A stretch of DNA of 64,000 nucleotides. Origin: Paenibacillus pabuli (lineage in GTDB: Bacteria > Bacillota > Bacilli > Paenibacillales > Paenibacillaceae). The notes under the pieces are model-generated. The model did not search any database, was not told the origin of the DNA, and worked only from the letters and a program-made list of their open reading frames with translations. The position numbers were made by a program, and so were the translations under genes. Shown here piece after piece: positions 28,000-36,390 of this stretch (positions are counted from its first letter, which is position 1; each line of letters begins with the position of its first letter). Where the stretch lies: the NCBI RefSeq assembly GCF_039831995.1, contig NZ_JBDOIO010000004.1, positions 992,001-1,056,000 of the forward strand, given 5' to 3'.

Positions 28000-28755
28000 A
28001 TGCAGATTGATCCAAGTGGGTCACGGCAGTTACTGGACCTTCAGTTGTCCAATGTTGCCAATCAAACGAATGTGTCCGGTGATGCTGCTGGTTCATCATC
28101 AGACTTTGCTGATATGATGGACGGGCTGTTAAGTGCGAATACAAGTTCCTCCATCAGCGGCGATTCATCTTCTTCAACGTCAGTTGGTATCTCCAAAAGA
28201 TCAAGTGACGGCTTGTTATGGTTACAACTGGGCAGTTTGTATAATACGGATTCAAGTGTGAGTTCATCCAGCAGTAGGGAAAGTGTGTCATTGTCGACTC
28301 TTAGCAAGACTGAGAGCGCTGATGCCAAGGCATCTGTGCCGACAGATTTTGAATCTCTGATTGCAGCGGCGAGTGCCAAATACGGTGTACCTGAAGCTCT
28401 GATTAAGGCTGTAATTGACACGGAATCCGGTTTTAATCCGAACGTGGTATCTTCTGCTGGCGCCAAAGGCTTGATGCAATTAATGGATGGGACTGCAGCC
28501 GGACTTGGTGTAACGAACGCCTTCGATCCTGCGCAGAGTATTGATGCCGGAACCAAATATCTCTCCCTTCAGCTTCAGCGTTTTGGTGGCGAAGTGAAGA
28601 TGGCGCTTGCGGCTTATAATGCCGGACCAGGGCGCGTTTCCCGTCTTGGTGTGTCAAATGACAGTGAACTGATGAGCGTACTTAACCTTTTGCCTGCGGA
28701 GACACAGGCCTATATTTCCAAAGTGGAAAAAGCACAGTCGAAATATACAGTATAG
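28000..28755 (+). CDS. SLT-domain lytic transglycosylase without obvious signal peptide
   Basis: The C-terminal half (from about residue 115) is a soluble lytic transglycosylase domain. The catalytic Glu is E142 in VIDTESGFNPN, with SSAGAKGLMQLMDGTA and AAYNAGPGRV completing the family motifs. The N-terminal ~110 residues are very Ser/Asp-rich and low complexity, and I see no secretion signal. This recalls Bacillus CwlQ-type enzymes, which also lack a classical signal. GTG 27988 is possible, but GGGAGTGGG fits the ATG at 28000. It cleaves peptidoglycan glycan strands by family inference. Confidence 0.88.
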   Translation: MQIDPSGSRQLLDLQLSNVANQTNVSGDAAGSSSDFADMMDGLLSANTSSSISGDSSSSTSVGISKRSSDGLLWLQLGSLYNTDSSVSSSSSRESVSLSTLSKTESADAKASVPTDFESLIAAASAKYGVPEALIKAVIDTESGFNPNVVSSAGAKGLMQLMDGTAAGLGVTNAFDPAQSIDAGTKYLSLQLQRFGGEVKMALAAYNAGPGRVSRLGVSNDSELMSVLNLLPAETQAYISKVEKAQSKYTV

Positions 28756-28810
28756 AGCAAAAGACTATGATTACAGCGAGTTCAGGAAGAGATCAATTCA
28801 GGAGCATGCT

Positions 28811-28845
28811 TGGGAACCCAGCCTGTTCCGGTTTGGTCTTTTTGT
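28811..28845 (+). terminator. Possible weak terminator after the transglycosylase gene
   Basis: GGGAAC and GTTCC around CCAGCCT form a short stem, and TTTTT follows 8 bp later. The stem-to-T distance is long, so confidence is low. Confidence 0.4.
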
Positions 28846-28915
28846 GTTGGGGCGGGATCGTGTTACAATGCTCACTGTAGGTTTATGAGAACATCTGAAG
28901 GAGGTCTGACCTCAT

Positions 28916-30064
28916 TTGAAATATTTTGATTATGCGGCGACAACTCCTCCTGATTCAGAAGTGGTTCGAACGATGGCTGAAATTATGGAGGCTCATTATG
29001 GCAATCCGTCATCCATTCATGGGTACGGAGAACGAGCGGATCAACTGCTGAGACGTGCACGATTCGGTTGTGCAGCTGCCATTGGTGTTAAGCCTGGGGA
29101 GATCGTGTTTACTTCCGGGGCAACGGAGAGCAACAACCTCGCGATAAAAGGAGCGGCACTTAGATATCAGACACGTGGAAAACATCTCATCACGACGGCT
29201 ACCGAACATGCTTCGGTATATGAGAGCTTTTTGCAGCTGCAGCAGTGGGGTTGGGAAGTGACCTGGGTGCCCGTGGATTCGGATGGCCGCGTGAGCGCTC
29301 AGCAGATTATGGATGCATTGAGACCAGACACGGTACTTGTCAGCTTGATGCATGTAAACAATGAAACAGGCGCTATCCATCCCGTTGCAGAGATAGGCAA
29401 CCGATTAAAAAGTGATGCGCCGCGCGTACTTTTTCACGTGGATGGGGTACAGGGGTTTGGCAAAATGGACGCAAAGCCTGCCACGTGGGGGGCTGATCTG
29501 TACAGTTTATCTGCCCACAAAATCCGTGGTCCGAAAGGAGTGGGGCTCCTGTATGTACGAAGCGGGGTAGAGCTTACCCCACTGCTGTCTGGTGGTTCGC
29601 AGGAGCAGGGCATGAGAGCAGGAACCGAAAATGTCCCTTTAATTGTAGGGATGGCGAAGGCGATGCGTCTTGCAGCAGAACGGCAGTTGGAGTTTGCTGA
29701 ACGTGCAACCGTACTGAGAGATCGAATTATGGAAACCATTGAAACGATTCCTGGACTTATCCTGAACAGTCGGAAGGATGGAGCCCCCCACATTATTCAC
29801 TTTTCCTATCCGGGGATGAAGGCTGAAGTGGCGCTCCATACGCTGGAGCAGCTTGGGATCATCGTTTCTACACAATCAGCCTGCTCCTCCCGCTCTGCGG
29901 AGCCCAGCAGAGTCCTTCTTGCGATGGGAAGAGATGCGGCGAGCGCTTCAGGCGGATTGCGGATTAGTCTAGGTAATGAACATACAGAAGAGGATGTGGC
30001 CTTGCTGGAACAAGCGCTGCATCAGATGGTGGCGCAACTGCGCCCGTTGGAAAGGCGGATGTAA
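28916..30064 (+). CDS. nifZ: Cysteine desulfurase (NifZ-like, partner of ThiI)
   Basis: This PLP enzyme (382 aa) takes sulfur from cysteine as an enzyme persulfide. The PLP lysine is in LSAHKIRGPKGVG (near residue 200) and the catalytic cysteine in STQSACSSRS (near 325). The TTG start at 28916 follows GAAGGAGGTC. thiI begins 6 bp after its stop, the same pair as nifZ-thiI of B. subtilis, where this desulfurase supplies sulfur for 4-thiouridine in tRNA. An IscS-type general role cannot be excluded. Confidence 0.92.
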   Translation: MKYFDYAATTPPDSEVVRTMAEIMEAHYGNPSSIHGYGERADQLLRRARFGCAAAIGVKPGEIVFTSGATESNNLAIKGAALRYQTRGKHLITTATEHASVYESFLQLQQWGWEVTWVPVDSDGRVSAQQIMDALRPDTVLVSLMHVNNETGAIHPVAEIGNRLKSDAPRVLFHVDGVQGFGKMDAKPATWGADLYSLSAHKIRGPKGVGLLYVRSGVELTPLLSGGSQEQGMRAGTENVPLIVGMAKAMRLAAERQLEFAERATVLRDRIMETIETIPGLILNSRKDGAPHIIHFSYPGMKAEVALHTLEQLGIIVSTQSACSSRSAEPSRVLLAMGRDAASASGGLRISLGNEHTEEDVALLEQALHQMVAQLRPLERRM

Positions 30065-30070
30065 AGTCAA

Positions 30071-31312
30071 ATGAAATATGATATGCTGCTTCTCCGTTTT
30101 GGAGAGTTTATGTTAAAAGGCAAAAATCGTGCACGATTTGAAAAAACGATTATATCTCAGGTGCGTGCCCTGCTCAAGCCATATCCAGGCGCAAGCTTGC
30201 GCAAGGAATTTGGACGATTGTACGTGGATCTCGGTGGTCACTCCCATACAGAGCTGATCGCAGTGCTGAAACGGGTTTTTGGTGTGATGTCCATCAGCCC
30301 GGTTAAAGTGACTCCTTCTGTGCTTGAGGATATTGTGGAAACGGCCGTAGCTTTCATGGATGAGAGAGAAAATGAGTTCAGGGAAGGTACAACGTTCAAA
30401 GTAAATACCCGCCGGGTGTGGAAAGAGTTCCCTCATTCTTCACACGAAATGAACCACATGGTCGGCTCCCCGATCCTAAGAAAATTCCAGCAGCTTCGTG
30501 TGGACGTACGTAATCCGGACATCGAACTGAGAGTAGAGATCCGAGATCAGGGAACTTATATTTTCAATGAAGTGATTCCAGCTGTCGGCGGGTTTCCTCT
30601 CGGTACCAATGGCAAAGCGATGGCGCTGCTTTCGGGAGGAATAGATAGTCCTGTTGCGGCCTGGGCGTCCATGCGTCGTGGACTGGAAGTGGAGTGTGTA
30701 CACTTTTACAGTTATCCGTTCACCAGCCAGCGTGCTAAGGAAAAGGTGATCGATCTGGCCCGTGCTTTGGCTGATCATGCCGGTACCATCAAGTTGCACC
30801 TGGTCCCTTTTACAGAGATCCAAACAGCGTTCACTCAGCTGGGACAGGATAATCTCATCATCACACTGATGCGCCGCTCCATGCTGCGAATTGCGACCAA
30901 GCTGGCTGAACGTGAGCGGGCACTTGCATTAATTACCGGAGATAGTCTTGGTCAAGTCGCAAGCCAGACGCTGCCTAGCATGAATGTAATCGGACGCGCA
31001 ACAGAACTTCCACTTTTGCGTCCTCTCGTAATGATGGACAAGCAGGAAATTATTACGTTGTCCAAACAGATTGGGACGTATGATATATCGATTCTGCCTT
31101 ACGAGGATTGCTGTACCCTTTTTGTGCCCAAATCGCCTACAACGAATCCAAATCTTCGCATCGTGGACAAAATTGAAGCAACGATGAGTCATTTGACTGA
31201 ATGGGTAGACGAAGCTGTTGCTCAAACGGAGACCATTGTTCTGCATGCAGGGGAATCAGCTCCTGCAACTAGTGAAAACGCGGAAAATGAAATCAAGGAA
31301 GACTGGTTCTGA
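30071..31312 (+). CDS. thiI: tRNA 4-thiouridine synthase ThiI
   Basis: ThiI adenylates tRNA uridine 8 and transfers sulfur from the desulfurase. The 413-aa form has the NFLD/THUMP RNA-binding domains and the PP-loop ALLSGGIDSPVA near residue 186. The rhodanese domain of the E. coli enzyme is absent, as in Bacillus. The C-terminal ~30 residues are acidic and variable. The cysteine in YEDCCTLF is in the conserved late motif. Operon with nifZ. Confidence 0.96.
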   Translation: MKYDMLLLRFGEFMLKGKNRARFEKTIISQVRALLKPYPGASLRKEFGRLYVDLGGHSHTELIAVLKRVFGVMSISPVKVTPSVLEDIVETAVAFMDERENEFREGTTFKVNTRRVWKEFPHSSHEMNHMVGSPILRKFQQLRVDVRNPDIELRVEIRDQGTYIFNEVIPAVGGFPLGTNGKAMALLSGGIDSPVAAWASMRRGLEVECVHFYSYPFTSQRAKEKVIDLARALADHAGTIKLHLVPFTEIQTAFTQLGQDNLIITLMRRSMLRIATKLAERERALALITGDSLGQVASQTLPSMNVIGRATELPLLRPLVMMDKQEIITLSKQIGTYDISILPYEDCCTLFVPKSPTTNPNLRIVDKIEATMSHLTEWVDEAVAQTETIVLHAGESAPATSENAENEIKEDWF

Positions 31313-31364
31313 TCATCGCATCAACTTGCAGAATGACATAATAAGGACTATGTTACCTTCAATG

Positions 31365-31407
31365 GAAAAAGGACCGGCCGATGGAAAATCGGCCAGTCCT
31401 TTTTGTA
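31365..31407. terminator. Bidirectional terminator between thiI and terC
   Basis: AAAAAGGACCGGCCGAT pairs with ATCGGCCAGTCCTTTTT with only one mismatch. T-runs on both strands let it serve both convergent genes. Confidence 0.85.
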
Positions 31408-31421
31408 TGTCTATCTTGGTT

Positions 31422-32123
31422 TTATGAATATGAACGCTGCTGCTCTCCACCTCGTCTATTGCTGCTGGAACGTTTGCGGTATCCTGCGAATACCACACCT
31501 GCAACGACCAGCACGATAAACAGAACGCGCAGGGCAGGATGCTCGGTGAAAAACGGCACAAGCCGATGTTCCTCTGTAATCATATGGGACGCGGTATAGC
31601 CGAGTACAATGGCCCCAAGATATATAATCCATGGGAAGTGATTGATCAGCTTGATGAACAGGGTACTTCCCCATACGATGATGGGCACACTGATCAACAG
31701 TCCGATGATAACAAGTACCAGATGCTGTTCAGCCGCACCAGCTACTGCAATCACATTATCCAGTCCCATGGCCGCATCGGCAATAACGATGGTGCGAACT
31801 GCTACCCATAAAGAGCTGCCTGCCTTAATATCGTTATGCTCTTCACCCTGGTCCGCCAATAGTTTATAAGCGATCCAGATCAGCAAAACGCCACCTACTA
31901 GCAGCAGCCAAGGCACCTTAAGCAGCCAAAGTACGACAACTGTGGCTACAATCCGAATCACTAGGGCACCCGCTGTCCCGTAGAGAATCGCCTTTTTCTG
32001 CACAGATGGGTGCAAATTACGTGCAGCTAGACCGATAACGATTGCATTATCGCCAGCCAGCATGAGATCAATAAATACAATTTTCACCAAAGCAAGCCAA
32101 AAAACAGCGCTAAAAAGCTCCAT
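31422..32123 (-). CDS. TerC-family membrane transporter
   Basis: This 233-aa TerC-family integral membrane protein has about seven helices. The two family signatures are LAGDNAIVIGLAAR near residue 21 and AMGLDNVIAVAGAA near 120, containing the acidic metal-site residues. A basic, Ser/Arg-rich tail ends the protein. TerC proteins of Bacillota (YkoY, YceF, MeeF/MeeY) are linked to Mn(II) efflux and metalation of secreted enzymes; the ion cannot be read here. It is divergent from a second TerC gene, 105 bp apart. RBS GAAGGAG. Confidence 0.9.
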   Translation of the reverse strand: MELFSAVFWLALVKIVFIDLMLAGDNAIVIGLAARNLHPSVQKKAILYGTAGALVIRIVATVVVLWLLKVPWLLLVGGVLLIWIAYKLLADQGEEHNDIKAGSSLWVAVRTIVIADAAMGLDNVIAVAGAAEQHLVLVIIGLLISVPIIVWGSTLFIKLINHFPWIIYLGAIVLGYTASHMITEEHRLVPFFTEHPALRVLFIVLVVAGVVFAGYRKRSSSNRRGGEQQRSYS

Positions 32124-32228
32124 ATGCTGTCACTCCTTCTATATGTCCGAACCTAGAAAAGCTTGTTCAATCGTTAAGAATAGCATGGACAACTTTGACA
32201 TACAAGTAAGAATGGGGGGAGGAGAAAC

Positions 32229-32888
32229 ATGGATACATTGTGGCTGTTGACTGAAATTCTAATGATCAATCTGGTTTTGAGTGGAGATAATGCGGTAGTC
32301 ATTGCTCTCGCGAGTAAGGATCTGCCGGAGAAGCAGCGTAAACAAGCGGTATGGTGGGGGGCTTTTGGTGCGGTTGTACTTCGGTGTGTATTAACTTTTG
32401 CAGCGGTGTTAATGCTCGGGATTCCTTTTATACAGGCAGCGGGCGGGATATTACTGTTCTGGATTGCCGTGAAGCTCCTGCTTCAAAACGAAGACGAAGT
32501 ACATATTCGGGAAGCTTCTACGACCTGGAAAGCGATTCAGACCATTTTGATTGCCGATTTTGTCATGAGTCTGGACAATGTGCTTGCCATTGCGGCATTG
32601 GCTGATGGAGATCTGGCACTTATAGTTATCGGAATAGCAATCAGTATTCCCATTGTGGTGTGGGGGAGCGGATTAATCGTCGGTTTGTTGAAACGATTCC
32701 CCATTCTGGTATTTGCCGGCGCAGGGATCCTGGCATTTACGGCAGGTGAAATGGTCATGAGTGACCCGAAGCTGGGTCAATGGCTTGGCGGCTTGACGGC
32801 TGAAGCCCACACACTTCTACCAGTGGCAATGGCTGGTCTGGTCATAGCGGTTGGAGGAGCGCACAAGTTTGTCAGGCGGAATGTATAA
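32229..32888 (+). CDS. TerC-family membrane transporter (second copy)
   Basis: This 219-aa TerC-family protein is a paralogue of the neighbouring minus-strand gene. Signatures are LSGDNAVVIALASKDL near residue 17 and VMSLDNVLAIAALA near 115. The two proteins share architecture but differ widely in sequence, so they are old duplicates, not a recent copy. GGGGGGAGGAG lies just before the ATG. I searched the upstream region for a yybP-ykoY manganese riboswitch and saw none. Confidence 0.9.
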   Translation: MDTLWLLTEILMINLVLSGDNAVVIALASKDLPEKQRKQAVWWGAFGAVVLRCVLTFAAVLMLGIPFIQAAGGILLFWIAVKLLLQNEDEVHIREASTTWKAIQTILIADFVMSLDNVLAIAALADGDLALIVIGIAISIPIVVWGSGLIVGLLKRFPILVFAGAGILAFTAGEMVMSDPKLGQWLGGLTAEAHTLLPVAMAGLVIAVGGAHKFVRRNV

Positions 32889-32923
32889 TTTGGTTCTGGA
32901 TAGCAGCGAAAAAAACAGAGTGG

Positions 32924-32953
32924 AAGACAACCGTCTGCCGAGGACGGTTTTTT
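32924..32953 (+). terminator. Terminator after second terC
   Basis: AACCGTC pairs with GACGGTT, loop TGCCGAG, followed by TTTTT. Confidence 0.85.
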
Positions 32954-33181
32954 TGTTGAATTTAATCGTCCTATGTTGTGAACATTGAGGAATAAGGGAC
33001 GGTTCATTTCGTTAAGGGTAATACATACAAGAGCAGCGGCAAAAAGCGACATCAAGTATAGTTTTTTGCAAAAACATGGGCTACACTAGAGGCAGGTCTA
33101 CAAAAGCTGATCATCATGAAACGGCAAATTCGTTGAAGCTTACAACCTACATAGCCTAATTGATATAAGAGGTGATTGCAG

Positions 33182-33676
33182 ATGAAAATGAGAAATGAAA
33201 AAGCGATCGGCATATTTATTGTGGCAGCAGGTATTATTATTTTGCTTGGCAAACTTGGGGTGTTTGGCTTCATTGGACGCCATTTCTGGCCTTTGCTTCT
33301 ATTGCTGCCAGGCATTGCTCTCCATGCCCTGTACTATGCAAGAGTCACTCCTACGTGGTCACTTGTTCCCGCAGGCATATTGACGGTGTATGGTATTTTG
33401 TTCGGAATTACGAATACATGGGGCGGAGGGCTGATGAGCAGTCTCTGGCCAGCGTTCTTGCTGGGAATTGCCGTTGGTTTACTGGAATACGGACTCGCTG
33501 AACGTTATAAACCCGAGTTTGTGCTGCCAGCAGCATGGGGTATAGGTGCTTTGTCCATTGTTTTATTCGGATTTACCCTGCTTCATACCGGAATTATCTA
33601 TGTGCTGGCGATCCTTTTGATTTTGGGCGGGGTCTGGTTGCTGCTTGGACGAGGACGTGGCCGAAAGGGCTGGTAA
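33182..33676 (+). CDS. Membrane protein, LiaF/DUF5668-type transmembrane region
   Basis: This is a 164-aa protein that is almost entirely hydrophobic, with five or six helices in short pairs (ISIFIVAAGIIILLGKLGVFG-like first pair, then FWPLLLLLPGIALHAL). The pattern is the repeated helix-pair region seen in DUF5668 and LiaF-like proteins. It ends with a basic RGRGRKGW tail and has no soluble C-terminal domain. GAGGTGATTGC precedes the ATG at 33182. Function unknown. Confidence 0.8.
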   Translation: MKMRNEKAIGIFIVAAGIIILLGKLGVFGFIGRHFWPLLLLLPGIALHALYYARVTPTWSLVPAGILTVYGILFGITNTWGGGLMSSLWPAFLLGIAVGLLEYGLAERYKPEFVLPAAWGIGALSIVLFGFTLLHTGIIYVLAILLILGGVWLLLGRGRGRKGW

Positions 33677-33709
33677 CATTGCCAAAGACGTTACTCCAAG
33701 CGAAATATC

Positions 33710-33737
33710 TTGATTTTTAGCTATGATCAACTATAAT
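33710..33737 (+). promoter_or_regulatory. Promoter for typA
   Basis: The -35 box TTGATT (33710-33715) and perfect -10 box TATAAT (33732-33737) are separated by 16 bp. The transcript would start near 33744, so its leader begins with the hairpin at 33755. Confidence 0.65.
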
Positions 33738-33754
33738 ATAAGGGATAAAGACAT

Positions 33755-33782
33755 GCGTCGGGATATCACCGACGCTTATTTT
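33755..33782 (+). promoter_or_regulatory. Leader hairpin upstream of typA
   Basis: GCGTCGG (33755-33761) pairs perfectly with CCGACGC (33769-33775) and TTATTTT follows. It lies downstream of the apparent typA promoter, so it could be a leader attenuator, a 5' stabiliser or just the end of the upstream gene's transcript. Confidence 0.6.
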
Positions 33783-33856
33783 GGGTGAGTAACCTGCGAA
33801 AAAGCGGGAAGTTTAGTAGATAAGAATTGAAATTGGAAAGGATATGGATACAAACC

Positions 33857-35701
33857 ATGCATTCAAGAGAACACATTCGCAATATTGCGATTATTGCCCA
33901 CGTCGACCACGGGAAAACAACGCTAGTCGACAAGTTGCTCCAGCAATCCGGTACTTTCCGTGATCACGAAACGGTACAGGAGCGCGCAATGGACTCCAAC
34001 GATTTGGAGCGTGAACGCGGTATTACGATTTTGGCCAAAAACACGGCTATAACTTATAAAGATTACCTGATCAACATTGTAGATACACCAGGACACGCCG
34101 ACTTCGGTGGTGAAGTAGAACGTATCATGAAAATGGTTGACGGCGTATTGCTCGTTGTTGATGCTTATGAGGGCTGTATGCCACAAACGAAGTTCGTACT
34201 TCGTAAAGCACTGGAGCACAACCTGACTCCAATCGTTATTGTAAACAAAATTGACCGTCCAGCGGCTCGTCCGGCTGAGGTTATTGATGAAGTACTTGAC
34301 CTGTTCATCGAACTGGGTGCCAGCGATCAACAACTTGAATTCCCTGTCGTATATGCTTCCGCATTGAACGGAACATCCAGCATGGAAGACGATCCTGCCA
34401 AACAAGATGACAACATGATGGCGATCTACGATACCATCGTAAGTCATATCCCTCATCCAACAGAGAACGTTGAAGAGCCACTGCAATTCCTCGTTACGCT
34501 GATGGACTACAATGAATACCTCGGACGTATCGCTATCGGTCGTGTAAACCGCGGTGTGATTCGTCAAGGCCAATCCGTTACTGTTATTATGCGTGATGGC
34601 AAAAGCAAAACAGCTCGTATCGAGAAACTGTTTGGTTTCCAAGGTCTGAAACGTGTTGAGACAGAGGAAGCTGGCGCAGGTGACATCGTTGCGATCGCGG
34701 GTATTAAGGATATCAACATCGGTGAAACGATTGCTGACCCGAACAACCCTGAAGCTTTGCCGGTTCTGAAAATTGATGAGCCAACACTGCAAATGACATT
34801 CCTCGTAAACAACAGTCCATTCGCAGGTCGTGAAGGTAAATGGGTAACTTCCCGTAAACTGCGCGAGCGTTTGTTGAAAGAATTGGAAACTGACGTATCC
34901 CTTCGTGTTGAAGAAACAGAGAGCCCAGATGCATTTATCGTTTCCGGACGCGGTGAGCTTCACCTCGGTATCCTGATTGAAAATATGCGTCGTGAAGGAT
35001 ATGAGCTTCAGGTATCCAAACCAGAAGTTATCGTCAAAGAAGTTGACGGTAAGAAAATGGAACCTCTTGAGCGCTTGTTGATTGATATCCCTGAAGAAAG
35101 CATGGGTTCCGTAATGGAAAGCCTGGGCGCACGTAAAGCAGAGATGGTTAACATGGTCAACACGGGTAGCGGTCAAGTACGTCTGGAGTTCCTGATTCCT
35201 GCACGTGGTCTGATTGGATACAGCACCAACTTCCTGACATTGACTCGTGGTTATGGCGTAATGAACCATGCATTTGACAGCTACGCTCCAGTAGTATCCG
35301 GTCAAGTGGGTGGACGTCACCAAGGTGTACTGATTTCAACTGAAACAGGTACGTCAACGTTCTATGGAATGATGGGTGTTGAGGATCGTGGTACGCTCTT
35401 CCTTGAGCCTGGAACAGAAATTTACGAGGGTATGATCGTTGGTGAGCATACACGAGACAATGACATCGTTGTCAACATCTGCAAAGAAAAACAACTGACT
35501 AACGTTCGTTCTTCAGGTAAAGATGATACGGTTAAAATTAAAACGCCGATTATCTTCTCGTTGGAACAGGCGCTTGAATATCTGAATGATGATGAATATT
35601 GTGAGATTACACCGAAATCTATTCGTCTTCGTAAGAAGATCCTGAACAAATCCGAGCGTGAGCGTGCAGAAAAACAACGCAAAATGGCTACAAAATCCTA
35701 A
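33857..35701 (+). CDS. typA: Translational GTPase TypA/BipA
   Basis: TypA is a ribosome-binding GTPase used in 50S assembly and stress adaptation (ylaG in B. subtilis). The 614-aa protein begins [20 protein letters not shown], with G1 AHVDHGKT, switch [11 protein letters not shown]4 NKID, then elongation-factor-like domains II, III and V and a C-terminal TypA-specific domain. A TTG at 33827 gives ten extra residues. GGAAAGGA at 33835-33842 is rather far (14 bp) from the ATG at 33857, so the exact start is not certain; length and homology favour 33857. Confidence 0.95.
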   Translation: MHSREHIRNIAIIAHVDHGKTTLVDKLLQQSGTFRDHETVQERAMDSNDLERERGITILAKNTAITYKDYLINIVDTPGHADFGGEVERIMKMVDGVLLVVDAYEGCMPQTKFVLRKALEHNLTPIVIVNKIDRPAARPAEVIDEVLDLFIELGASDQQLEFPVVYASALNGTSSMEDDPAKQDDNMMAIYDTIVSHIPHPTENVEEPLQFLVTLMDYNEYLGRIAIGRVNRGVIRQGQSVTVIMRDGKSKTARIEKLFGFQGLKRVETEEAGAGDIVAIAGIKDINIGETIADPNNPEALPVLKIDEPTLQMTFLVNNSPFAGREGKWVTSRKLRERLLKELETDVSLRVEETESPDAFIVSGRGELHLGILIENMRREGYELQVSKPEVIVKEVDGKKMEPLERLLIDIPEESMGSVMESLGARKAEMVNMVNTGSGQVRLEFLIPARGLIGYSTNFLTLTRGYGVMNHAFDSYAPVVSGQVGGRHQGVLISTETGTSTFYGMMGVEDRGTLFLEPGTEIYEGMIVGEHTRDNDIVVNICKEKQLTNVRSSGKDDTVKIKTPIIFSLEQALEYLNDDEYCEITPKSIRLRKKILNKSERERAEKQRKMATKS

Positions 35702-35720
35702 TAGCAACAAAAATAAAACT

Positions 35721-35969
35721 ATATAAGTTAACGTTTGAGGGTACACAGCCGAACGAAGATTTTTAACCCGCTAAAGTAGTGTAGGGATCGGAATCGATTC
35801 TGTAGAAGCGAAGCGTTCGCCTTTGTCTCTGAATTTTAACCCTCGAAGAGGTGTTCAAGAAAATTTGGAGACAACAGCGATCGAAAGAACGATCCGAAAC
35901 CGGAACGGTCAATTTCGCGTCTATATAATCTGATTCGGAAGTAGTGTCCCTCAACCATTTAACTTATAT
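35721..35969. repeat. Intergenic element with terminal inverted repeats and internal long stem
   Basis: The stretch between typA and ylaH holds no gene. ATATAAGTTAA (35721-35731), TTGAGGG (35735-35741) and ACAC (35743-35746) pair in order with GTGT (35944-35947), CCCTCAA (35948-35954) and TTAACTTATAT (35959-35969). Inside, a 15-bp stem joins 35823-35837 (TTGTCTCTGAATTTT) to 35860-35874 (AAAATTTGGAGACAA, two G-U pairs), capped by CCTC-GAA-GAGG. GGATCG (35785) can pair with CGATCC (35890). It looks like a small non-autonomous mobile repeat or a structured RNA. No second copy was seen in this window. Confidence 0.7.
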
Positions 35970-36001
35970 CTAGCATGAACAACGAAAGGAGCTGACTGTG
36001 C

Positions 36002-36298
36002 ATGCAAGCATGGTTCGCATCAAACCCGATCGTAGCCTACATCGTCATCTTTGTGCTAATTACTTACGTATATAATAAGGTGTTTCGGGTACGTCAGAAA
36101 TTGCCGCTCGTTAAGGAAATCTTTCTTTATCTATTGATGGCGATGGGCACATTCATGCTTCTTATTTTTCAGATCGACAAGCTCCCGATTATTCAATGCT
36201 TGTTGGTAGCCGTCGGTCTGATGCTGTTAGTGCGAGTGCGCTATTTCATCGAAGGTCGTCAAAAGAAAAAGGCGGAAGCTGCCGCCAGAAACTCATAA
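36002..36298 (+). CDS. ylaH: YlaH-like membrane protein
   Basis: This 98-aa protein has three hydrophobic helices (PIVAYIVIFVLITYVYNKVF, EIFLYLLMAMGTFMLLIFQI, CLLVAVGLMLLV) and a basic C-terminus. Its position after typA and its layout match YlaH of B. subtilis, which follows ylaG/typA. GAAAGGAGCTG precedes the ATG at 36002. Function unknown. Confidence 0.85.
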   Translation: MQAWFASNPIVAYIVIFVLITYVYNKVFRVRQKLPLVKEIFLYLLMAMGTFMLLIFQIDKLPIIQCLLVAVGLMLLVRVRYFIEGRQKKKAEAAARNS

Positions 36299-36313
36299 AA
36301 TCTGTCTCTGTAT

Positions 36314-36357
36314 AGACCATCCGTTTTCCTTCGGGAAAGCGGTTGTCTTTTATTTAG
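36314..36357 (+). terminator. Terminator after ylaH
   Basis: AGACCATCCGTTTTCC pairs with GGAAAGCGGTTGTCT through a TTCG tetraloop, then TTTTATTT. Confidence 0.85.
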
Positions 36358-36390
36358 ACAAAAAACAGATGTGATAAAGGTGTTGAAGAT

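Noticed and set aside
32124..32228. yybP-ykoY manganese riboswitch between the terC genes
   Set aside because: The space is only 105 bp and lacks the conserved riboswitch core segments on either strand.
33923..35323. A 466-codon open frame antisense to typA
   Set aside because: Same cause: biased codons of a highly conserved GTPase keep the antisense frame open. The product has no family features.
35763..35954. 63-codon minus-strand open frame inside the structured element
   Set aside because: No ribosome site, and the frame is a by-product of the stem sequences.
35702..36001. Known metabolite riboswitch upstream of ylaH
   Set aside because: The structure is clear but none of the conserved cores I know (SAM, TPP, lysine, cobalamin, c-di-AMP) is present, so it is listed as an unclassified element.
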